DNA from: Syntrophales bacterium
Lineage (GTDB): Bacteria > Desulfobacterota > Syntrophia > Syntrophales > UBA2210
Direction of reading: 5' to 3'
NCBI GenBank assembly: GCA_028715865.1
Contig: JAQUQY010000069.1
Span: 1-7,346, forward strand
Length of the DNA: 7,346 bases
A program made the position numbers and the translations under genes. Positions within the stretch are counted from its first letter, which is position 1, and every line of letters begins with the position of its first letter. Positions 1-5,518 of this stretch are shown piece after piece. The notes beneath the pieces were generated by a model. That model worked only from the letters and a program-made list of their open reading frames with translations, made no database searches and was not told where the DNA came from.

Positions 1-51
1 GGACTGGCAATCGCCCTTGTCTACCAGCGTCCCCGAGGAAAGAACCAGTAG
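1..51 (+). CDS. C-terminal fragment of upstream gene, possibly a NuoK/MrpC-like membrane subunit
   Basis: Reading from base 1 in frame 1 gives GLAIALVYQRPRGKNQ followed by a TAG stop at 49-51; the rest of the gene lies outside the window. The pattern of a small hydrophobic GLAIALVY stretch followed by a short basic tail resembles the end of the last membrane helix in NuoK-type (complex I) or related MrpC/hydrogenase-4 small subunits, where 'GLAxxLxxYR' is common. With only 16 residues this is a weak resemblance, and any membrane protein ending in a helix plus a positively charged cytoplasmic tail would look alike. A strong intrinsic terminator starts 30 bases after the stop, which supports this being the true end of a gene and of its transcription unit. 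NuoK is usually followed by nuoL, so a terminator here argues somewhat against a standard nuo operon. Confidence 0.4.
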   Translation, partial: GLAIALVYQRPRGKNQ

Positions 52-80
52 CTGAAATTATTTCTGGCAGTTGAAACCTG

Positions 81-116
81 AAGGCGTCTCGTTTATCATC
101 TGAGACGCCTTTTTTT
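81..116 (+). terminator. Rho-independent terminator
   Basis: A perfect 10-bp stem (AAGGCGTCTC at 81-90 pairing with GAGACGCCTT at 102-111) encloses an 11-nt loop and runs directly into seven consecutive T residues at 110-116. This is a classic intrinsic terminator. It ends the transcript of the upstream gene whose stop lies at 49-51 and insulates it from the flavoprotein gene beginning at 256. Confidence 0.92.
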
Positions 117-255
117 AGAGAAAAAGATAAATTGTCCGGCATGACCTCGTAAAAAGAGACAAGCTTTTCACGAGGCTCCCTGAAATCGCGAAGCAGGTCG
201 GGCCTGCACTTTTGATTCCGTAACAAGTTGCAAGGGCCACATTGAAAGAACTCAA
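117..255. other. Leader/intergenic region before the flavoprotein gene
   Basis: This 139-bp stretch must carry the promoter of the flavoprotein/radical SAM pair if the terminator at 81-116 is effective. I see no pair of sigma-70 hexamers with proper spacing. It holds a 12-bp imperfect hairpin (145-175) and a small GC hairpin (GCAGG at 193-197 with CCTGC at 203-207) followed by ACTTTTG. No open frame of note is present. Confidence 0.5.
145..175. repeat. Imperfect inverted repeat (hairpin) in leader
   Basis: CCTCGTAAAAAG at 145-156 pairs with CTTTTCACGAGG at 164-175 in 11 of 12 positions, with a 7-nt loop AGACAAG. It is not followed by a T-run on either strand, so it is not a normal terminator. 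It could be an operator, a transcript-stabilising hairpin or a dispersed palindromic repeat; the sequence alone does not say which. Confidence 0.6.
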
Positions 256-1578
256 ATGATTAATGACCCATCCCCTTCAGGCGAGAGAGGATTCTCTGAA
301 CCGGCTAACGCCGAACCCCCTATAATCGTTGTGGGTGCCGGTCCGGCGGGTATGATGGCGGCGGGACAGGCGGCCTCTCGGGGCGCCGGCGTCTTGCTCG
401 TTGAGGCGATGGATCGCCCGGGAAGGAAACTGCGAATTACCGGCAAGGGGCGATGCAATATCACCAATGACCGTCCCATGGACGAGTTTCTTCGCCGCTT
501 CGGGTTGGGCGGCCGGTTTCTCAAACACTGCCTGCATGATTTTTTCGCTCCCGATCTGAGGGCGTTCCTGGCATCCCTTGGAGTAGAAACGGTCACGGAG
601 AGGGGCAACAGGGTGTTTCCCTCGGGCAACCGTGCCGAGGAGGTGGTGGACGCGCTGACGGACTGGACAGAACAACAGAGTGTTATTATCAAGACCAGTG
701 TCCGTGCCCTTGAAGTTATTGTGAAGGCAGGAAGAATCAGGGGGCTGCGCGTAAAAAACATGGTTACAGGGAAGGAAGACAACCTTCACGCCCATGCCCT
801 TGTAATTGCCACGGGCGGCATGAGCTATCCCCTGACTGGTTCCACCGGCGATGGTTACCGCCTGGCCCGGCATGCCGGACACTCCATTGTGCCACTTCGG
901 CCCGCCCTGGTTCCTCTTGAAACGGAGGGGGACAGAGCGCGTCGACTGCAGGGACTGAGCCTGAGAAACGTTAGAGCTTCCCTCAGGATTGCAGGGAAAA
1001 AGGGGGGTTCTGAATTTGGTGAAATGCTGTTTACCCATTTCGGTGTTTCCGGGCCGATCATACTCACTCTCAGCGGTCGTGCTGTTGATGCCCTTCAGGA
1101 CGGGAAAGGGGTGGAACTTTCAATTGACCTGAAGCCGGCACTCGATGAAGACAAGCTCGACGCGAGGCTTCTCCGGGATTTTGAGACTCATGGAAAGATG
1201 AGGTTCAGAAACCTGCTGAAAGGTCTGCTTCCGCCCCTTATGGTTCCCATATGTCTTGAAATGACCGGTATTTCTGCCGATAAGCAGGGAAGCCAGGTGG
1301 CGGCCAATGACCGGCGCAGGCTTCGGTCTTGGTTGAAGGATTTCCGCCTCTCTGTAAAGGGCCACAGGCCCATCGACGAGGCTATCATAACGGCGGGCGG
1401 CGTTGATCTTAAGGAAGTGAACCCGAAAACAATGGAATCCCGCATTGTTAAGGGACTTTTCTTTGCCGGGGAAGTTCTCGACATAGATGCCGACACTGGG
1501 GGCTACAACCTGCAGGCTGCCTTTTCAACGGGATGCCTGGCGGGAAGGTCTGCCGCCGCTTATGTAATGAGGGATTGA
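256..1578 (+). CDS. BaiN/HI0933-family FAD-dependent oxidoreductase
   Basis: A 440-residue flavoprotein of the HI0933/YhiN/BaiN family (TIGR00275-type, often labelled 'aminoacetone oxidase family FAD-binding enzyme'). The Rossmann dinucleotide motif GAGPAG lies at residues 27-32, with the strand-2 acidic residue E50 positioned for FAD ribose. The family signature GRKLRITGKGRCNIT follows at 56-70. The second flavin motif ATGG with SYPLTGSTGDGY lies from about 185, and the C-terminal FAD-closing segment FFAGEVLDIDADTGGYN at 402-418. BaiN in Clostridium scindens has been linked to bile acid intermediate reduction, but most members have no known substrate, so the reaction here is open. No signal peptide or membrane segment is visible, so it should be cytosolic. 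ATG 256 is chosen because no later start precedes the GAGPAG strand; it leaves about 22 extra residues ahead of that strand, more than usual for the family. The Shine-Dalgarno match is poor (only GAAAGAA nearby). The stop lies one base before the radical SAM gene, implying one transcript. Confidence 0.93.
   Translation: MINDPSPSGERGFSEPANAEPPIIVVGAGPAGMMAAGQAASRGAGVLLVEAMDRPGRKLRITGKGRCNITNDRPMDEFLRRFGLGGRFLKHCLHDFFAPDLRAFLASLGVETVTERGNRVFPSGNRAEEVVDALTDWTEQQSVIIKTSVRALEVIVKAGRIRGLRVKNMVTGKEDNLHAHALVIATGGMSYPLTGSTGDGYRLARHAGHSIVPLRPALVPLETEGDRARRLQGLSLRNVRASLRIAGKKGGSEFGEMLFTHFGVSGPIILTLSGRAVDALQDGKGVELSIDLKPALDEDKLDARLLRDFETHGKMRFRNLLKGLLPPLMVPICLEMTGISADKQGSQVAANDRRRLRSWLKDFRLSVKGHRPIDEAIITAGGVDLKEVNPKTMESRIVKGLFFAGEVLDIDADTGGYNLQAAFSTGCLAGRSAAAYVMRD
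1569..1573 (+). promoter_or_regulatory. Ribosome binding site of the radical SAM gene, inside the preceding gene
   Basis: GAGGG at 1569-1573 lies within the last codons of the flavoprotein gene, 6 nt ahead of ATG 1580. It supports this start and translational coupling between the two genes. The resulting N-terminus (MFLPTT) also matches how YgiQ-family proteins begin their core domain. Confidence 0.6.
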
Positions 1579-1579
1579 A

Positions 1580-3322
1580 ATGTTTCTGCCCACGACAGGG
1601 AAGGAATTAATGCGACTTGGCTGGGAGCGATGCGATGTCATACTGGTAACGGGCGATACTTACATGGACAGTCCCTTCATCGGCGCCGCTGTCATAGGAA
1701 AAACCCTGATGAAGGCCGGATTTCGGGTCGGCATCATAGCCCAGCCCGACACACGCGACGGGAGAGATATAGGCCGTATGGGAGAACCGGCTCTATTCTG
1801 GGGCGTCACCGGGGGATCAGTCGATTCCATGATCGCCAACTACACGGCTTCCCTTAAAAAAAGAAAAGCTGACGATTATACTCCCGGCGGCGAAAACAGC
1901 CGCCGCCCCGACAGGGCGGTTATAGTTTACGCCAACCTCATCCGGCGCCATTTCAAAAACACGGCTCCCCTTATCCTGGGCGGTATCGAGGCAAGCCTGC
2001 GCCGCATGGTCCATTATGATTACTGGTCAGACAGCCTGCGTCGATCGATTCTTTTTGACGCTAAAGCCGATGCCCTGATCTACGGCATGGGTGAAAGTAC
2101 GGTTCTGGAACTGGCCCGACGGCTGAAGAATGGTGAAAATTTCAGCGATCTTCGGGGGGTGTGCCTTATCTCGCGGGAGCGTCCCGTCGAGGTCCTGGAG
2201 GTTCCCGGATGGGATGAGGTCCGTGATGACAGGGAAAGCTTTATACGAATGAGCCGTCTTTTCCATGACAATAACGATCCATTCACGGGCATGCGGCTAA
2301 TCCAGCGCCACGGTAACCGGTACCTCATTCAGAATCCGCCCCCCATGCACGAAAGCGTGGAGGAAATGGACCGGTATTACGACGTGGACTATGAGCGTGG
2401 TGTTCATCCCTTTTATGAAAAAGACGGACCGGTCAGAGCCTTGGAAACAATAGGTTTTTCCATTCCAACCCATCGCGGATGCTACGGACAGTGTAATTTT
2501 TGCGCCATAACACTGCACGAGGGAAGAGCGGTTCGATGGAGAAGCAGGGAGTCCATCCTGGCGGAAGCGCGTCGCCTTAGAGAACATCCCGGCTTCAAGG
2601 GATACATCACCGACCTGAGCGGTCCCACGGCGAACATGTATGCAATAGAATGCGGGAAAAAAATGACCCGCGGCGCCTGCCTCAACAGGAGATGCCTCTT
2701 TCCGGAACCATGCCCGTTGCTGAGGATAGACCATTCACCGCAGATCGAATTGTTTTCATCCCTTCGCCGTCTTCGGGGAGTGAAAAAAGTATTCCTGTCC
2801 TCAGGAATACGCCCTGACGTGGTTTTACGTGATGGAAGGCATGGAATGGAATATCTCAGGATGCTTCTGCGTTACCACGTGTCGGGACAGATGAAAATTG
2901 CTCCTGAACACACTGAAGAAAAAGTTCTGAGAATAATGGGGAAGCCTGGCGTAAAACAGCTGCCCCGGTTCAGGGAAGACTTCTACCGTATAACGGAAGA
3001 AGAAGGCAGGGAGCAGCACCTTACCTACTACCTTATGGCTGCTCATCCCGGGTGCAATGACGATCACATGATACGGCTCCATGACTTCGCGAAAAAGAAG
3101 CTTCACATAAGGCCCGAACAAGTGCAGATTTTCATTCCCGCGCCGTCGACATGGTCATCAGTTATGCATTACACGGAGAAGAACCCCTTTACAGGGGAAA
3201 AGCTTTTCGTGGAAAAAAGCCTGACCGGGAAAAACCGGCAGAAAGAACTGGTTGCAGGTACTGGACTATCTGTACGCGCCCCCAGAAAACGGCGTACGGG
3301 AAAACCTCTGAAGTTAAAATGA
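1580..3322 (+). CDS. ygiQ: YgiQ-family (UPF0313) radical SAM protein
   Basis: A 580-residue radical SAM protein of the YgiQ family. The N-terminal region has the typical start FLPTTGKELMRLGWERCDVI, then VTGDTY and GFRVGIIAQPD, a cobalamin-binding-like alpha/beta domain. The family block GGIEASLRR is at 134-142. The radical SAM cluster motif is C301-YGQ-C305-NF-C308 (CX3CX2C), binding a [4Fe-4S] cluster and S-adenosylmethionine. A second set of cysteines, C358, C367, C372 and C378, matches the family's CxxxxC-FP-xxCP region and may hold another cluster. The barrel continues through KIAPEHTEEKVLRIMGKP (from 439) and MAAHPGC (486-492). The reaction is unknown for the family. At 580 residues it is shorter than E. 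coli YgiQ (about 740); the C-terminal extension is reduced to about 40 mostly basic residues after the conserved YTEKNPFTGE. The gene starts one base after the flavoprotein stop and ends 27 bp from a convergent gene. Confidence 0.95.
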   Translation: MFLPTTGKELMRLGWERCDVILVTGDTYMDSPFIGAAVIGKTLMKAGFRVGIIAQPDTRDGRDIGRMGEPALFWGVTGGSVDSMIANYTASLKKRKADDYTPGGENSRRPDRAVIVYANLIRRHFKNTAPLILGGIEASLRRMVHYDYWSDSLRRSILFDAKADALIYGMGESTVLELARRLKNGENFSDLRGVCLISRERPVEVLEVPGWDEVRDDRESFIRMSRLFHDNNDPFTGMRLIQRHGNRYLIQNPPPMHESVEEMDRYYDVDYERGVHPFYEKDGPVRALETIGFSIPTHRGCYGQCNFCAITLHEGRAVRWRSRESILAEARRLREHPGFKGYITDLSGPTANMYAIECGKKMTRGACLNRRCLFPEPCPLLRIDHSPQIELFSSLRRLRGVKKVFLSSGIRPDVVLRDGRHGMEYLRMLLRYHVSGQMKIAPEHTEEKVLRIMGKPGVKQLPRFREDFYRITEEEGREQHLTYYLMAAHPGCNDDHMIRLHDFAKKKLHIRPEQVQIFIPAPSTWSSVMHYTEKNPFTGEKLFVEKSLTGKNRQKELVAGTGLSVRAPRKRRTGKPLKLK

Positions 3323-3349
3323 AAGTCCTGCCGGTATGGCCAAGCCCAC
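3323..3349. other. Convergent intergenic gap with weak hairpin
   Basis: Only 27 bp separate the stop of the radical SAM gene from the stop of the minus-strand iron-sulfur gene. CCGGTAT near 3330-3336 can pair in RNA with ATGCCGG near 3352-3358 (one G-U wobble), but neither strand follows it with a T-run. No convincing intrinsic terminator serves either gene, so the transcripts probably overlap or end by Rho. Confidence 0.35.
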
Positions 3350-4159
3350 TTATGCCGGATCAGATATTGTCCAGTTATTGATTTTGCAGATAAATTCCGG
3401 CAGCAGCAGTATGTCCGTCTCTTTCCCGGCGGGCATGTTATCCCGGGCCCGAATGTAACAGCCGTTGCAAACATGTACCATGTTCCCGGTCCGCACGTTC
3501 GAGAGCATGTGGTTGAGGCCCTGCTCTGTGTGGCAGCAGGCAGGAGCTCCTATCCGGTTGACGTTGAGCCCCTCTATTTTGTCGAAAACGGCGTTAGTCG
3601 ATCTCAGGTCCATTGGGAAGGGAGCTAGTTTTTTGTGCAGGCGGTAACAGCCGGCATAGTAATCGATGGCTTCGCGCCACCTCATTGATGGAAGCACCTC
3701 GTCCAGGAGTTCAGGATAAAAAATAATTTCTTCCTCCGGAAATGCGTGCTTGAAGATCGGGTAACAGGGTGAGCAGAAAATGACCACTCTTTTAGCGCCC
3801 AGTTCCCCGGTCAGGCGAAGGTTCCTGTCGATGAACTCCTTCGAAAGCAGGCGACATTCCGCCAGGGCTTCCTCATCGCGTTCACGGATGGCGGTCCGAT
3901 AAAGAAGGTTTCCACAGCAGTACTCCTTTGAAAGGAAGGTATAGCTTACATCGCGCCGATCAAGAATCACGGCGAACATCTTGAGGGCCCGGGGTATAAG
4001 AAAAGGGATTTGGCAACCGGAAATTATGACATTTTCAGCCTTACGGTCATAGGGGATACGGTATTCATCCAGGATTTCGATCCGATTGACCATCTCCGCG
4101 TCGGCGTTCCCCGTTGAGCGGATACTTGCCACCATATTTTCATCGATCAGCCTGTGCAT
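3350..4159 (-). CDS. Two-domain CCG (HdrB/GlpC-type) iron-sulfur protein
   Basis: A 269-residue protein with two cysteine-rich CCG domains (DUF224/PF02754 type), as in heterodisulfide reductase subunit B, GlpC and LutA. Domain 1 has C49, C81-C82-G83 and C129-SP-C132. Domain 2 has C171, C208-C209 followed by His instead of Gly, and C231-NG-C234. All ten expected ligand cysteines are therefore present. The spacing from CC to CxxC is about 46 residues in domain 1 and about 21 in domain 2, so domain 2 is shortened. In HdrB these motifs bind non-cubane [4Fe-4S] clusters for thiol-disulfide or electron-transfer chemistry; similar electron transfer here is an inference. No ferredoxin-type CxxCxxCxxxCP motif, signal peptide or membrane helix is seen, so it is likely cytosolic and needs a redox partner. 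ATG 4159 is fixed by a strong ribosome site 5 nt upstream. It lies 25 bp after a DUF6125-like gene, in the same operon. The exact substrate is unknown. Confidence 0.88.
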   Translation of the reverse strand: MHRLIDENMVASIRSTGNADAEMVNRIEILDEYRIPYDRKAENVIISGCQIPFLIPRALKMFAVILDRRDVSYTFLSKEYCCGNLLYRTAIRERDEEALAECRLLSKEFIDRNLRLTGELGAKRVVIFCSPCYPIFKHAFPEEEIIFYPELLDEVLPSMRWREAIDYYAGCYRLHKKLAPFPMDLRSTNAVFDKIEGLNVNRIGAPACCHTEQGLNHMLSNVRTGNMVHVCNGCYIRARDNMPAGKETDILLLPEFICKINNWTISDPA

Positions 4160-4164
4160 GGAAT

Positions 4165-4170
4165 ACCTCC
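4165..4170 (-). promoter_or_regulatory. Ribosome binding site of the CCG protein gene
   Basis: On the minus strand GGAGGT sits 5 nt ahead of the ATG at 4159-4157. It is the best Shine-Dalgarno match of the minus-strand operon. It lies in the 25-bp gap after the upstream gene and settles the start. Confidence 0.85.
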
Positions 4171-4184
4171 ATCAGTGTCTTGAC

Positions 4185-4727
4185 TCAACTGCCGGAATCC
4201 CTTCCGCCTGCATCCTTTAAGAAGAATCGCCACTTGCAGAACGTGTCTTCCGGGTGAGGGTCGGGTGGCGCGAAAATGCATTCCACCTCTATGCGATCAT
4301 CGATGACCTTGGCAAAGCTGTCGAATTCGCCCCGGTGCATTTCCTTGCATACGAATTCGCCGAGGCCGCGCCGGAGCCGGGCGACCTGCACGGGGCAGGA
4401 TGGGACAGTGAGGATAACCTCATCATCCGATTCTTTAATGTGATATCCGATCAGAATAGTCCATGGAAAGAGCCTCATGGTTTTAACTAAACCCTTGAGG
4501 CCCCTTTCCTCTACTCCGAGGGGGAATGCCTTGACCAGACCCCGCGCCGCGATTCCACCGACGCGATGCCAGACCCGCTCATTGACGTGTTCGGCCGATT
4601 CCTGTCCGAACTGTTCCGCCGTGTAGAGAAACCAGAAGGCATCCACCACACGGTAGTTCCAAAGCAGAAACTCGATATAGCTTCTAAGTTCCGGCGCTTC
4701 CATTTTATCGAACATTTCCGTATTCAT
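4185..4727 (-). CDS. DUF6125-like cytosolic protein, function unknown
   Basis: A 180-residue protein with no signal peptide or membrane segment. The N-terminal part (residues 10-40, SYIEFLLWNYRVVDAFWF) and the VWHRVGGIAARGL segment resemble the DUF6125 family. That family is common in Desulfobacterota and Clostridia, often labelled 'cytosolic protein', and possibly shares its fold with ATC hydrolase-like proteins; this assignment is from memory of the pattern, not a search. The C-terminal half carries four cysteines, C111 (in PSCPVQ), C127 (GEFVCKEM), C150 (VECIFAPPDPHPED) and C164 (TFCKW). They are spaced such that they could bind a metal or cluster; that is inference. It is the first gene of a two-gene minus-strand operon; its stop is 25 bp before the start of the CCG iron-sulfur protein. 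A ribosome site (AAAAGGAAA at 4743-4735, 9 nt from the ATG if AGGA is used) supports ATG 4727. Its promoter should lie in 4728-4860, but no clear hexamers are seen. Confidence 0.75.
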   Translation of the reverse strand: MNTEMFDKMEAPELRSYIEFLLWNYRVVDAFWFLYTAEQFGQESAEHVNERVWHRVGGIAARGLVKAFPLGVEERGLKGLVKTMRLFPWTILIGYHIKESDDEVILTVPSCPVQVARLRRGLGEFVCKEMHRGEFDSFAKVIDDRIEVECIFAPPDPHPEDTFCKWRFFLKDAGGRDSGS

Positions 4728-4734
4728 GCATTAA

Positions 4735-4743
4735 TTTCCTTTT
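4735..4743 (-). promoter_or_regulatory. Ribosome binding site of the DUF6125-like gene
   Basis: On the minus strand AAAAGGAAA precedes the ATG at 4727-4725; its AGGA core is 9 nt from the start. It is a moderate match and supports the chosen start. A second ATG in another frame overlaps the spacer and is not used. Confidence 0.55.
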
Positions 4744-5170
4744 CGATGTTAAGCCGCCTTGCCGTCTGGTTATTGATTTATTCCCCCGGGCAGGGCGGAA
4801 ACGGGCTTCTTTGAAATTATTGTGTTAGCAAAAATAGATTTGTCCGGTTTTATAGCACGTGATTTGTCCTCTTTGTTGCCGGGATAATTTTTGTATCATA
4901 TATTTCACCCTGTTTATAAGCACATATTGCTTCCATCATCAATATATATCCGGTTTTTTTATCTGAACCAACACGCAACAGCCATGAAAGAGAGGCAGAA
5001 TTTCCTGAAGCGACCGGAATCTCCATTTCCCGTGAAGGTCCGGGCCGAGTAATGAGCGGGATGCGCGCAAGCACCTTGATTCTTTTAACAATTGCCTGAT
5101 TTTTGCGGGCTCTTTTTTCAGGACCAAAATCGGAATTACTTAATCGTGACGCCACAATTCTATTGATTAT

Positions 5171-5207
5171 CCCTTAGCATTCATGTAGAAACAACTATGC
5201 TTAAGGG
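5171..5207. repeat. Imperfect palindrome in intergenic region
   Basis: CCCTTAGCAT at 5171-5180 pairs with ATGCTTAAGGG at 5197-5207, giving ten base pairs with a single bulged base, around a 16-nt loop. No T-run follows on either strand, so a terminator is unlikely. Its right arm overlaps the first GGGACGG box. It may be the end of an eroded element or a dispersed palindromic repeat. Confidence 0.55.
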
Positions 5208-5323
5208 ACGGATGTTGTGCCGTTTTTTTAGATTGCCTTATGTTGAACCGCCCATAAAGGGTTGCATGTTGACTGGTTCCCCTATGCACATTCGTCTCTT
5301 CGTTGCTTCTAGACCGTCCCCTA
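5202..5323. repeat. Short inverted repeat pair (TAAGGGACGG / CCGTCCCCTA)
   Basis: TAAGGGACGG at 5202-5211 and CCGTCCCCTA at 5314-5323 are inverted copies matching in 9 of 10 positions, bounding about 120 bp. The enclosed sequence has no intact gene. The size and layout would suit a small non-autonomous element, but ten-base arms are short and chance is possible. Confidence 0.35.
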
Positions 5324-5502
5324 TCTGTTTCGCCGACACTTCAAAGGATGTGATGTTGTCATCCTCTACGATAGAGAAAGGTTTTTTCGGCGATGTCAAT
5401 CACAGGGATGTCCCCATACCATTTTGAATAATGCATCAGGGAGGATCGGGGAGAAACTCATAAAGGCCGCGGTTCAGAAGCGCCAATTAATTAATCCGTA
5501 AG

Positions 5503-5510
5503 AAAGGAGT
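5503..5510 (+). promoter_or_regulatory. Strong ribosome binding site of the acyl-CoA synthetase
   Basis: AAAGGAGT at 5503-5510 lies 8 nt ahead of ATG 5519, close to the ideal Shine-Dalgarno sequence and spacing. It fixes the start of the acyl-CoA synthetase and suggests efficient translation. Confidence 0.88.
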
Positions 5511-5518
5511 TAAATATC

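Larger units (their letters stand above)
4728..5518. other. 791-bp gap without a convincing gene; AT-rich, with short inverted repeats
   Basis: This divergent gap lies between the minus-strand DUF6125-like gene and the acyl-CoA synthetase and should hold both promoters. Most of it, especially 4800-4980, is visibly richer in A and T than the flanking genes. Two open frames exceed 75 codons: minus 5155-4850, with a GTG start and no ribosome site, and plus 5197-5427, with no ribosome site. Neither resembles a family I recognise or has codon use like its neighbours, so I do not call them genes. A hairpin at 5171-5207 and a pair of GGGACGG boxes (5202-5211 and 5314-5323) are the only ordered structure. 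They may be remains of a mobile element or dispersed repeat. Confidence 0.6.

Noticed and set aside
193..214. Small GC hairpin (GCAGG/CCTGC) followed by ACTTTTG as a second terminator
   Set aside because: The stem is only 5 bp and the T-run four bases and interrupted; too weak to call, and it lies in the leader of the next gene.
277..1038. A 253-codon open frame on the minus strand inside the flavoprotein gene
   Set aside because: It is antisense to a gene with clear family motifs, shows no family resemblance and has no ribosome site; it is a codon-bias shadow.
3465..3647. A 60-codon plus-strand frame opposite the CCG gene
   Set aside because: It lies antisense to the conserved second CCG domain and has no features of its own.
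5095..5122. CCTGA/TCAGG inverted pair with internal T-runs
   Set aside because: A 5-bp stem with an 18-nt loop and no T-run after it on either strand is not a credible terminator.
4850..5155. A 101-codon minus-strand frame in the gap, starting with GTG
   Set aside because: There is no ribosome site at proper distance, no recognisable domain, and codon use is unlike the neighbours; it could be a decayed or chance frame.
5269..5291. TTGACT as a -35 box of the acyl-CoA synthetase promoter
   Set aside because: No TATAAT-like hexamer lies 16-18 bases downstream, and the site is about 240 bases from the start codon.
5197..5427. A 76-codon plus-strand frame ahead of the acyl-CoA synthetase
   Set aside because: Its ATG has no Shine-Dalgarno, it overlaps inverted repeats, and the product resembles nothing I know.
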